Part shown: one piece after another, positions 17,804 through 28,135 of the stretch
Numbering within the stretch: position 1 is the first letter of the stretch
Layout of the letters: each line of letters opens with the position of its first letter
Source: a bacterium
Lineage (GTDB): Bacteria; Actinomycetota; Acidimicrobiia; Spongiisociales; Spongiisociaceae
Length of the DNA stretch: 64,000 nt
NCBI GenBank assembly: GCA_028821265.1
Contig: JAPPGU010000050.1
Coordinates: 1-64,000 of the forward strand
Direction of reading: 5' to 3'
Notes under the pieces: model-generated
Databases searched by the model: none
Told to the model about the DNA's origin: nothing
The model's input: the letters and a program-made list of their open reading frames with translations, nothing else
Program-made: the position numbers and the translations under genes

Positions 17804-18916
17804 TCAAGGCTTGATTGAGACGATCTGGATGAGGTTGCCGCAGGTGTCGTCGAACACGGCGATCCAGGCCTCGCCGACATCGGTCGGGGGCACCGTGAAG
17901 GCGACGCCGGCCTCGGTCAGCCGCTGGTGTTCGGTTTCGACGTCGTCGACGGCGAACTGGGCCAGGGGGATGCCGGCGGCCATCAGGGCGTCGCGGTAGG
18001 GCTTGACCGCCGGGTGATGTGATGGCTCGAGCAACAACTCGGGCCCGTCGGGGTCGTCGGGCGAGACCACCGTGAGCCAGGAGTCTTGGCCAAGCGGAAT
18101 GTCGTGGCGCTTCTGGAATCCGAGCACGTCGGTGTAGAACGCCAGGGCTTCCGCCTGGTCGTGAACGAATACGCCGGTGAGTTCGATCCGGATGGCCGGG
18201 GTGCTCTGCGGCCTGCCATCACGTGCCGCCGTCGTGGGCGTGACGTCGGTGTGCTGCTTCTGTGAGACGATCTGGATGAGGTTGCCGCAGGTGTCGTCCA
18301 ACACGGCCATCCAGACCTCGCCGACATCGGTCGGGGGCACCGTGAAGGCGACGCCGGCCTCGGTCAGCCGCTGGTGTTCGGCGTCGACGTCGTCGACGGC
18401 GAACTGGGCTAGCGGGATTCCATCGTCGGCCAAGGCCTTGCGGTAGGGCGTGACGGCGGCGTGGCCGGCCGGGTCGAGCTGCAGCTGGGGCCCGTCGGGG
18501 GCGTCGGGTGAGACGACTGTCATCCAGAAGTCGTCACCGATGGGGATGTTGGAGTGTTCTTGGAACCCCAGGATGTTGGTGTAGAAGTCCATGGCCTTGA
18601 CTTGGTCATCGACGTACACACTCGCAAACGCAATCTTCACTCTTGGGCCCTTTCTCGGCCATCGCCGGCTGATCTCGGACAGCGGTGCCGGGTTGAAAAA
18701 GTGGTACTTGTAGCGGCCTTCACGTCTGTATCTGACGAGGCCGGCCTCCTCCAGGACACCGAGGTGCTGAGAGATCGCCTGGCGGGTCGAACTCAGCTGA
18801 TGCTTGGAAGCGAGCCGTGCTCCAATCTCGAACAGTGTTTGGCCATCGCGCTCGGCCAACTCGTCGAGGATGATCCGACGCGTCCGATCCGCGAGGGCCT
18901 TGTAGATGTCGGCCAC
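17804..18916 (-). CDS. ArsR-type HTH fused to two VOC (glyoxalase/bleomycin-resistance-like) domains
   Basis: ADIYKALADRTRRIILDELAERDGQTLFEIGARL...QAISQHLGVLEEAGLVRYRREGRYKYH, then two VOC repeats (MDFYTNILGFQ..., LAFYTDVLGFQ...). Confidence 0.88.
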   Translation of the reverse strand: MADIYKALADRTRRIILDELAERDGQTLFEIGARLASKHQLSSTRQAISQHLGVLEEAGLVRYRREGRYKYHFFNPAPLSEISRRWPRKGPRVKIAFASVYVDDQVKAMDFYTNILGFQEHSNIPIGDDFWMTVVSPDAPDGPQLQLDPAGHAAVTPYRKALADDGIPLAQFAVDDVDAEHQRLTEAGVAFTVPPTDVGEVWMAVLDDTCGNLIQIVSQKQHTDVTPTTAARDGRPQSTPAIRIELTGVFVHDQAEALAFYTDVLGFQKRHDIPLGQDSWLTVVSPDDPDGPELLLEPSHHPAVKPYRDALMAAGIPLAQFAVDDVETEHQRLTEAGVAFTVPPTDVGEAWIAVFDDTCGNLIQIVSIKP

Positions 18917-18932
18917 TGGCCCGTACCTTAAC

Positions 18933-18952
18933 AGGCAAGTGGCGACTTGCCT
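18933..18952. promoter_or_regulatory. Perfect inverted repeat AGGCAAGT-GGCG-ACTTGCCT, candidate ArsR-type operator
   Basis: 8 bp arms, 4 bp spacer, about 17 bp upstream of the proposed GTG start at 18916. Confidence 0.65.
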
Positions 18953-19146
18953 ATCAGTGAGACAGCGCGGCCCGGCGAAAACATTGCCGGGCGTACCCCG
19001 GCATGTGGCGGCGGGCGTGCTGCATGAGCTGGAAGGGACGCCGATCGCCCCCTCGTCCAGCCCGTCCCTACGCGGACCTATGACCTTCATGTTCACAGGT
19101 GAACCGGCGCCTGCCGATTTCCCGGACCGTGGATCCCGCGATCGCG

Positions 19147-22100
19147 TTACGAGGGTCCCGTTGGCCGGGGAGACAAGTCGATGCGCAACATGGGCGCGAT
19201 CTCGTTCAGGATCTCGGGGCTGCACTGCTCGAGCAGAAACGTCATCAGATCGTCCTGTCTCGGCTGCCCGAAGACCATCCGGTAGACGGCAAGGGACCGC
19301 TTGAGCGCTTGGAGTCGGGACGCGTCCTGGCTCAGAGGGAGCGCCGGGACATGCCGCTCGATGTGCGCGCCGCCCGGGACCGGGAAGAGCCAGTAGGGGA
19401 CGAGTCCACCTTCGTTTGATGACTGTTCATGAGCGACTTCGAACAGGGCAGACCAGACGTCCGTCGACGGGCCACGGAGGACGTCGGCCCCGTGCTTTAA
19501 CGCGACGTTCTTGCGCACAGCGTGACCCTTGTAGCGGTGGACGCGGCCTTCACGCTGCTCGAGATCGACGGGGTTCGACGGAAGGTTCCAGTGCATGACG
19601 GAATGGCAGTAGGCATGGAAGTCCAGGCCTTCCTGACCGACTGATGTGGATGCGAGGACGAAGGGCCAGAAGGGAGAGTTGAAAGCCTGGCGCACCTGGC
19701 CCTCGCGCGCCCCGGCCTTGCCGTCGTCAGCCTCCTGGGCACCGAAGCGCATCGCGAAGTGGTTGCGCATGCGGTGGTGTTCGATAAGGGACGTCTCGTC
19801 GCCTGACCGGATTTCGTCCACGCGCGGAGCGCCTGTGCGGAGCGACAGCGCAGCTGACACAACCGCGGCCAGCGTGCCCCAAGCCTCCTCTTGGTCGGCT
19901 GCGAAGAGTCCTTCGAGGTCCCGTAGCGTGTGGACGTACTCATCCAGCACGGCCTGGAGGTTGCCGGCTGCGCAGTAGTCCACGACCTGCCGCCAGTAGG
20001 GCGTGTCATCTCCGGGCCGCTCGCCTCGGATGAGGTACGACGCTTCCGGCAGGTTGAACAACGTGCGGAAGCTCCAGGCGATACGGGCAGCTGCGTCGCG
20101 GGCCACGAGCGCCGCGGCCGTTCCCGGACCCGAGGCACGGGTGATTGCCCGAAGGGCGCTCGTCGCAGGGCCCGCTACGGATCGCGTGGCGAGGACCTCC
20201 GCCAGATCCGCGGGCGGCCGTCCGAGGTCCGGCGATCCGGTGACAGCCTCCTCGACTAGCCGCTTCGCCTCTCCGACATGGTCCACCCACCGGGAGCCCT
20301 CGTCATCGTCCTCCGCCGCGCCGTTCCATTGGCTTGGAAGATCCCGACGACCGAACCAATCTCTGGTCGACTCGCCGTGCCTGTCAAGATCGAGCAGGAT
20401 CGGGGCCGCCCAGTACCAGTTCTCGTCCTCGCGGGCGGTCTCGGGATACGGAGCCGTGAGGCTGGCGAGAACCGGTTCGAGTCTTACCTTCGCGCGGGCT
20501 AGGGCGTCTTCCAGGGTGGGCTCGCCCTCCGCCATCGGGACGGGATCGCCCAGCTCGACGAGGCTGGGACTCGGATACATCATCCCGAGCACCGGCATTC
20601 CCGTGAGGCGCTCGTTCGAGTACGCAAACCGCAGCAGCGGCCGCCTTCTCCTGCGCTCCTCGGGCGTGTTGCGTATCGAGTCGTCGAAACGCGGAAAGAT
20701 GCGGCGCTCCACCTCGTAGCTCACCACACTTGCGACCGCTTTGGGAACGACCTGCCAGGTGGAGAAAATCAGACGCTTGGACAGTTGCTGCCGACGGGCT
20801 GCCTTCCAGGGTCCCGACTCGGCGTAGTACGGAAGCGAAGGTGGCAGCCAGAGGAGCTTCCAGGCCTGGCCGAGCTCCACCCACTTGAGAAGGCTTCGCA
20901 AGCGCGCGTTGGCCGGGTCGAGCCCTGAGTAGGCCTCCACCTCCTCCCAGGTAAGTGATGCCCGCCCGCTGCCGGCCAGAAGCCTGGTGAGACCGTTCTC
21001 CGGAGACAGGTCCAGCCTCGCGGCCACCTCGGTCTTGAGTTTGTAGTCGTCCATGAAGCTGAGTAGGTACGGCGCTGACTTCCAGTATTCGAGGACCTGT
21101 GGCTGCCCCACTTCGCGGCCGATCTCCTGGAGCGCGAGGTAGTCCTGTACATCTTCCGCAGTGAGTTGCAGGCCCGCGCTCGGCACTTCGCACATCATCC
21201 CGTCTGATTCCGCAGATGCCCGCACCCGCTCGGTCCGCGACATCACCCGCCGGAGTTCCGTCTCGATCTCTCCCTTGATCCGTACGAGGGACTCCGTTTC
21301 GGACTCGATCCGGTACATGGCCTGCCGGTAATCGTCCAGCAGGCCGCGGAGGGCGCCGCTCTCCCCGAGGCCGGGGTCGAGAAACTCGACGGTCCGCAGG
21401 AAGTCCCGGTAATGGTCGTCCTCGGCGCTTTCGTGGTGCAGCGTGTACATCCGGTAGGGCGTCGCCGAGAGGAGTAGGAGGCGCACGTCTGAAGTCTCAT
21501 CGGAGTAGGTGAAGAGCTGCTTGGCCAGCTTTGCGGTGGCATCCTGTCCGTCCAGGAGATGCTTGAAGCGCTGGAATTCGTCGAGGATCACGAGGTCGGG
21601 CTCGAGCGCCGTGACGCAGACTTCAGCCAGCATCGAGCGCACCTTGCCGATGAACGAGATCTGCTGCGATCGATCGGCCCACGGGATTCTTGTTCGACTG
21701 TTCCGGAATCGCCTGCACAGCTCCTCATACTCTCTTCTGAGATCGTCGCCCTCCTCGGCAAGACGACGTTTGAATGCCTCTGCGAGGTCGTCGTCGATAC
21801 GCCGCCGGCGCTTGAACTCCCTCAGTTCCCAGCGGAAGTAGCCCGTGTTCTTCACGTACCCCTGGAGGAGGTTCATGGGGGCCTTGCGGCGATCCGGCCA
21901 CACGCGCTGCAGGAGGTGGTAGAGGAGGACCCGTTCCTCCCGCCTACCCATACTGCTCCTCAGATCGAACGAGGTTCCGGGTGTGAGCGCTAGGTAGTTG
22001 ACCCTGTTCTCCTTCAGGCCGTGGATCTCCTGTGGCAGCAGCCCCAACCGGGCGGCGCGGACGAACCTGCCGCTGCCGATCTGGAGCCGGCGGACGTTCT

Positions 22101-22377
22101 GCCTGGCAATCTGTGCGTTGGAGCAGATATAGACGATGTCGATCTGCTCAACGCTGTCGGGACCCTCCCACAGGTGGTCGAGCGCCTTCGCTATCACTCC
22201 CCGCGCCACCAGTGTCTTCCCGAGGCCCACCTCGTCGGCCACCAGGAAACGGCGGGTCGAGTCCTCCGCCTGGTAGAGCCGCTCGAATGCGTACTCCACG
22301 GTGTCGCGCTGGAAGCCCTTGAGGCCGTCGAGGACGGCATTGGTGTCGGGGCGTTCGCCCGCTCTCCGCTGGCTCAT
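19147..22377 (-). CDS. SNF2/DEAD-like superfamily 2 helicase
   Basis: Walker A ADEVGLGKTLVARG, Walker B VILDEFQRF, LLLSATPYRM, motif VI-like DLEQREGRVHRYKGH; ATG at 22377 overlaps PLD stop. Confidence 0.9.
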   Translation of the reverse strand: MSQRRAGERPDTNAVLDGLKGFQRDTVEYAFERLYQAEDSTRRFLVADEVGLGKTLVARGVIAKALDHLWEGPDSVEQIDIVYICSNAQIARQNVRRLQIGSGRFVRAARLGLLPQEIHGLKENRVNYLALTPGTSFDLRSSMGRREERVLLYHLLQRVWPDRRKAPMNLLQGYVKNTGYFRWELREFKRRRRIDDDLAEAFKRRLAEEGDDLRREYEELCRRFRNSRTRIPWADRSQQISFIGKVRSMLAEVCVTALEPDLVILDEFQRFKHLLDGQDATAKLAKQLFTYSDETSDVRLLLLSATPYRMYTLHHESAEDDHYRDFLRTVEFLDPGLGESGALRGLLDDYRQAMYRIESETESLVRIKGEIETELRRVMSRTERVRASAESDGMMCEVPSAGLQLTAEDVQDYLALQEIGREVGQPQVLEYWKSAPYLLSFMDDYKLKTEVAARLDLSPENGLTRLLAGSGRASLTWEEVEAYSGLDPANARLRSLLKWVELGQAWKLLWLPPSLPYYAESGPWKAARRQQLSKRLIFSTWQVVPKAVASVVSYEVERRIFPRFDDSIRNTPEERRRRRPLLRFAYSNERLTGMPVLGMMYPSPSLVELGDPVPMAEGEPTLEDALARAKVRLEPVLASLTAPYPETAREDENWYWAAPILLDLDRHGESTRDWFGRRDLPSQWNGAAEDDDEGSRWVDHVGEAKRLVEEAVTGSPDLGRPPADLAEVLATRSVAGPATSALRAITRASGPGTAAALVARDAAARIAWSFRTLFNLPEASYLIRGERPGDDTPYWRQVVDYCAAGNLQAVLDEYVHTLRDLEGLFAADQEEAWGTLAAVVSAALSLRTGAPRVDEIRSGDETSLIEHHRMRNHFAMRFGAQEADDGKAGAREGQVRQAFNSPFWPFVLASTSVGQEGLDFHAYCHSVMHWNLPSNPVDLEQREGRVHRYKGHAVRKNVALKHGADVLRGPSTDVWSALFEVAHEQSSNEGGLVPYWLFPVPGGAHIERHVPALPLSQDASRLQALKRSLAVYRMVFGQPRQDDLMTFLLEQCSPEILNEIAPMLRIDLSPRPTGPS

Positions 22378-24254
22378 GACCTGAGCGCTTCCCGCGCCGC
22401 CCAAACCGGTTCCCATATCTCGATCAGGCCTTCCGGCAGGAGTTCTTTCCCCTCCGGAGTCCTCTTGAGGTCGGAGATGAGCCGGGCAACGTCGTCGATC
22501 TGTGTCGGGTTCCGGCTCAGAGTCCGGAGGAGCGCCTCCAGCAGGGTCCCACGGTGCCAACCCCCGAAGGGTCCCTGCGCAGTCATGCCGTCGCGGCGCT
22601 CTGCCTGCAGGATGGTCAATACATCGGCGCCCTCACCCATCAGAATGAGGAACAGGAGTTGGAGCACACGACGGCGATCCCGAAGGAGTGAGCGCAGCAG
22701 CCGCTCCTTACGGTTCTCTGGTGCGCCGACCAGCTCCGCCGTGACCGCGAACCGTCTACGGACGTCGCACTGTCCTTCCCGTAGCAACACCTCGAACGAG
22801 AAGAAAGCGGTCAGCGCTTCGAAGGACACCCGTTTGAATGTCGCGATCGTGTCCGCAGGGCCATCGATCCGCGCAGCCGCCTCGGGCGGAAGCGTCGCGG
22901 GCCACACCTTGACCTTTGCGCCGCCGGGGATCCTCGGGAGTTCTCCCGACAAGGTGACATCCCACAACCGTTCAGCGTCCACATGCTGCACCTTCGCCTT
23001 GAAAGGTACGGTCGCCAGGAGCCGCACGATCTGGTCGGCCTGCCTTTCCAACTCCCTACATGGCTCCGGTTCGGGACACTCAGGCGGCGGTTCGGGGTGG
23101 TACTCGTGCAGGAGAGATCGGAGGGTCTCAAGCTTCGGATCTTCCTTGAGTCCGAGGAGGGCGTCGATGCCACAGTCCTTCGTTTTTCCGACCAGTTCGA
23201 CAAGAACCTCGACGTTGGCGTGGAAGGCAGCTCCGGTCGCGTTGGCCGAGCCCGTGAACAGCCGCGTCTCAGGGCCGTTCTCGAACAGGAACAGCTTGGC
23301 GTGGAGGCCCGAGAGTTCGATCGCGTCTTCAGAGAGCGGCGGGCCGTCCGGCTGCTCCTCCCCCTCCTCCTCTGCGTGACGGGCGTCGAGGCCGGCTCCT
23401 GGCGAGAGCACGTAACACGTTCGAGGCAGGGCCTCGCGCCCTACCCGGCGGACGACATCCGCCAACGCCTCCGGTCGGGAGATGAGGACTTCGAGCCCGT
23501 GCTCACGCAAGAGGCTCTGGACAGTTAGACCGGCGAGGAATGGCGAGATCACCAAGCTCCGTCCTCCCTTACGGAAGGGCCACCGATTGCTTCCGTCTAG
23601 GCCGAGATTGTGGATCTTGAATCTGGCGAAGGGGTGAGGCGGTTTGAAGTTCACCCTCCTCACATCTCGCGCCATTCGCTCGATGTCCTCGCGAAGCTCA
23701 TCCCTGATCGGTTGACGGATAGCGAGCCTCGGGAGCGCCAAGAGTAAATCCGCGAGGGGATCGTTCCTCGGGTAATCGCCTTCCTCCATGAGAACTCCCT
23801 CAAGACGGAGGCAGGTGTCCCAGGCCCGAGCGAACGTGAGGTTGCGGGATAGACACAGCACCCGGTAGATATCCGGCCGCGCCTCGGATTCGAAGTTGAG
23901 CACCCAGACCTTCGGGTGGAAGATCCCTCCATCCTCCTCGGGCTTCACCTCGATCACTGAGCCTTCGAGGTAGGCCAGGAGGGTCTGGTCGGGGTTCGGC
24001 ACATCAATCGCACCGGCCTGGCAGAAGAGCGTCACATTCTCGGCATGCCGCCGGAGCGCCTCGAGCAGCGCCACCGGGTCGGCCAGGGGTGCCCCATCCT
24101 CGTCGTGGGCGTCGAAGAAAGTGAAGGCGAGTGGTGCCGTCAGCAGCGCCATTAGGTCGAGCGTGAAGCTGGTCCCTACGGCGCGCCGCAACCGGTAGCC
24201 GGGGGGCGGGCGGAGGTTATCCAGTAAGAGCGTTCGCTCACGCGTTCCCAGCAT
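22374..24254 (-). CDS. Phospholipase D-like (HKD) nuclease family protein
   Basis: Two HKD-like segments: FHPKVWVLNFESEARPDIYRVLCLSRNLTF and LHAKLFLFENGPETRLFTGSANATGAAF. Confidence 0.85.
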   Translation of the reverse strand: MLGTRERTLLLDNLRPPPGYRLRRAVGTSFTLDLMALLTAPLAFTFFDAHDEDGAPLADPVALLEALRRHAENVTLFCQAGAIDVPNPDQTLLAYLEGSVIEVKPEEDGGIFHPKVWVLNFESEARPDIYRVLCLSRNLTFARAWDTCLRLEGVLMEEGDYPRNDPLADLLLALPRLAIRQPIRDELREDIERMARDVRRVNFKPPHPFARFKIHNLGLDGSNRWPFRKGGRSLVISPFLAGLTVQSLLREHGLEVLISRPEALADVVRRVGREALPRTCYVLSPGAGLDARHAEEEGEEQPDGPPLSEDAIELSGLHAKLFLFENGPETRLFTGSANATGAAFHANVEVLVELVGKTKDCGIDALLGLKEDPKLETLRSLLHEYHPEPPPECPEPEPCRELERQADQIVRLLATVPFKAKVQHVDAERLWDVTLSGELPRIPGGAKVKVWPATLPPEAAARIDGPADTIATFKRVSFEALTAFFSFEVLLREGQCDVRRRFAVTAELVGAPENRKERLLRSLLRDRRRVLQLLFLILMGEGADVLTILQAERRDGMTAQGPFGGWHRGTLLEALLRTLSRNPTQIDDVARLISDLKRTPEGKELLPEGLIEIWEPVWAAREALRS

Positions 24255-25476
24255 CGCCCTCGCCCTGTGCCAGCCCGTCGAAGATGTCCGTGAGGATCCG
24301 CTTGGCTGCTCCCCACCGGTAGGCCATCCGGCCCGTCCCTGAGTCCCCGCCCCACAGTTCAAGCCGTCGGGCACTTGTCAACCGGGCACGGGCACGCTTG
24401 AGCTGAACCTCGCGGTCCCGCACAAGGGTTCGCGCTTTGGAGGCATCGGCTACGACGGCCCTGGGTCCAACCCGCTTCAGCTCTTCGATCCAACTTTCGG
24501 CGAAGGCTTGGGTCGGGAAGCCGAGGGACCGGCCCGAGGACCTCACGACCCGCCACACCCCGTCCGGTTTCCAATCCCATCCAGCCGGCTTGAGTGCGTC
24601 AACGTCGTCGGCCCAGCCCTCGAGCCTGCTCCTGTATTCCTCCGTCCACTCGGCATGCTCCCGAAGTTCGGAGAGCATGAGGTTGTAGAGAAGGGCCGCC
24701 CCTTGCATGCAGACGGCGAACAACTCCGCGTCGTATAGCTGCTCCCGGAGTACGGGCGTCACCTCGCTGAGTTGTGAGAGCTGCCACGGTCGATCGGCCT
24801 GGAGGTCCGCTGGATCGGCCCGGCCTGCGAGCGCGGCGAAGAGGCTCTCGGGATGCCTGGCCTGGATTCGGTCCCGTAGGTAGTCGGCGTCTTTGTGGCG
24901 GAGAGCAACCGAGACGTTCTCGTATGGGAACCCGGACGGAGGGTCCGGAACGTGAGGGTGCCAGTTCGCGGGAGGCGCGCTCCTGCCCTCCGTATCATGT
25001 GGCACGCTCCGGAACCGGTGGCCGCGTCGGTAGAAGCCGTCGAGCGATCGGAAATACGCCCACTTATGACCCGAGAAGGTGCAGATTCCCCAACTTCCGA
25101 GCCCACCCCAGTAGACCTCGCTTGGAAGCCGCTTCAGCGCATCGCCTGCTTGGGAACCGAACACACCCAGTGTGTCGTCCCCGCCCAGCATTCGTCTGGA
25201 CAGGTTGAGTTCCGCCCGCCGAGCCCTCGCTGCGACTTTGCTTGATGAGGTCCGCAGGCGTTCGAGCCGAAGGAACGTCCACGGTACGAGGAGGAAGTAG
25301 CACGCCCGGGTCTGGACCGTGCTGGTCCCGGGGAAAAAGAGATCCGAAAAGCTGTTGCGGACGGTTGCCATCCCGAGTTCGTCGACCGTGCTGGTCTCCC
25401 GAAACAGGTCGATGACGTCAAGAGCACGACGCCGGTCCCTCTCCGAGTAGTCGAGCCAGGTGAGGGAGGACGTCAT
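24238..25476 (-). CDS. DUF6361 family protein
   Basis: N-terminus TWLDYSERDRRRALDVIDLFRETSTVDELGMATVRNSFSDLFFPGTSTVQTRACYFLLVPW, recognised as the DUF6361 pattern. Confidence 0.75.
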   Translation of the reverse strand: MTSSLTWLDYSERDRRRALDVIDLFRETSTVDELGMATVRNSFSDLFFPGTSTVQTRACYFLLVPWTFLRLERLRTSSSKVAARARRAELNLSRRMLGGDDTLGVFGSQAGDALKRLPSEVYWGGLGSWGICTFSGHKWAYFRSLDGFYRRGHRFRSVPHDTEGRSAPPANWHPHVPDPPSGFPYENVSVALRHKDADYLRDRIQARHPESLFAALAGRADPADLQADRPWQLSQLSEVTPVLREQLYDAELFAVCMQGAALLYNLMLSELREHAEWTEEYRSRLEGWADDVDALKPAGWDWKPDGVWRVVRSSGRSLGFPTQAFAESWIEELKRVGPRAVVADASKARTLVRDREVQLKRARARLTSARRLELWGGDSGTGRMAYRWGAAKRILTDIFDGLAQGEGDAGNA

Positions 25477-25597
25477 CTCGCCACGCTATTCGTGTGCTTT
25501 CCTTCACCCAAACTCAACTGTCCGTGTCGATGCAGGGTGAGTGCGGAGCACCCCTAGCGGGCCGAACCGTGCGTCCGTAGTCGAGAAGCTAACCCGG

Positions 25598-25682
25598 TGC
25601 CCGGGGTGGGATTCGAACCCACACGCCCCTGAGGGGCAGCGGAGTTTAAGTCCGCCACGTCTACCGATTCCGTCACCCGGGC
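25598..25682 (-). tRNA. tRNA-Leu (anticodon UAA)
   Basis: GCCCGGG acceptor, anticodon arm GCGGA-CTTAAAC-TCCGC, variable arm, T arm GGGTTCGAATCCC; CCA not encoded. Confidence 0.95.
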
Positions 25683-25778
25683 CAAAAGGGAGTGCGCTCT
25701 AGCCTGTCCGTCCGCCTTCCCGGTCCCCATTCTCGCACCGATCCGTCGGCTCGGGTGGGTTGTTGTCCGGTTGGTCGC

Positions 25779-26300
25779 TCAGCGGGGCTCCACCCAGTTG
25801 GGGTTCTTGGCGGCTTGGCCCTCGGCTTCGATCACGCAGGGGACCGGACAGTCGAGCGGTTCCACCCAGGGAGCTACCAGTTCACCGACCGGATTGGCGT
25901 TGCTGGCCCGGGTGTCCGCGTAGTGGGCATGCAGGCACTTGACCCCGCTGGTGGCGCCCGCTACTCCTCCCCGGGGCTGCGGGTCCGCACCCTCCGGCAG
26001 CAGGGCGTCCCGCTGGGCGGCGTACCGGGCGTGGGCCGCTTCCAGGGCGGCGCCGAAGGCAGGCACCCGGTCCGCCCGCCGGTCCAGCGCCTTGACCCCG
26101 CCGCCGCTCTCGAGGCGGCTGATCCGCTTCACGGCCAGAGGGCACGTCAACCAGTACAGGGTCGGGAAGGGTGTGCCGTCCTCCAGTACCGGGGGCACCC
26201 GGACGACAACCGGGAGGTCGAGGTGGCAACGGGAGAGGGTGGTGATCTCGGCTCTCGATGGCCGGCCGATCTGTGCCGCTACGACCTGACGCTCATCCAT
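25779..26300 (-). CDS. DUF501 domain-containing protein
   Basis: QVVAAQIGRPSR, PTLYWLTCPLAVKRISRLESGGGVK, VKCLHAHYADT; conserved neighbourhood with ftsB/eno. Confidence 0.88.
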   Translation of the reverse strand: MDERQVVAAQIGRPSRAEITTLSRCHLDLPVVVRVPPVLEDGTPFPTLYWLTCPLAVKRISRLESGGGVKALDRRADRVPAFGAALEAAHARYAAQRDALLPEGADPQPRGGVAGATSGVKCLHAHYADTRASNANPVGELVAPWVEPLDCPVPCVIEAEGQAAKNPNWVEPR

Positions 26301-26688
26301 TGCTCATGTCGCGGCCGGTGAGGAAGTCCCAGAGCGCTTCCCAGAAGCCGCCGGACTCGGGCACCACCTCGCCCGACCCGCCCTGCAAAGGCTCGTGGTT
26401 GAGTGGCTCGTCGCTCATGATGACCACGTAGCTGGTCTCTCCGGGATTCACGTAACCGAAGTCGGCGCGGGCGATGCGCTCGATCTCGGTGGGGGAGTGC
26501 AGCAGCTCGACCTCCCGCTCCAGCTGAGCGTTTTGATCCTGGATCTCGGCCAGTTGCACGCGGAGATCCGCGGCCTCACCGTTCAGCGCCACCAACTGGC
26601 GTATCGGGAACACGTCCACGGCCGCAACCAGCACTATCCCCAGCATTATCAGGGGAAGGAGGACGCCGCGGCGCTGGCGGGCCTCCAC
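26293..26688 (-). CDS. Septum formation initiator FtsB/DivIC family protein
   Basis: Single TM then coiled coil, then IERIARADFGYVNPGE; located downstream of eno. Confidence 0.85.
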   Translation of the reverse strand: MEARQRRGVLLPLIMLGIVLVAAVDVFPIRQLVALNGEAADLRVQLAEIQDQNAQLEREVELLHSPTEIERIARADFGYVNPGETSYVVIMSDEPLNHEPLQGGSGEVVPESGGFWEALWDFLTGRDMSNG

Positions 26689-26689
26689 C

Positions 26690-27988
<1,299 letters not shown>

Positions 27989-28135
27989 TTAACTTATCAC
28001 GATAAGCCGCCAACTCCGTGCATCTATGGCTGGCGCCGCCTCTATATCAGAATCGCGGCAAGAAGCCACAGCTACATACTTCTTAGCATGGTTCCAGCTG
28101 GTTTATGTCACACCCATGGTGTATGATACGAACAT

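Noticed and set aside
19147-25476. Calling the helicase/PLD operon a DISARM system
   Set aside because: No DUF1998 (drmB) or DISARM methyltransferase visible; DUF6361 is not a DISARM component I know.
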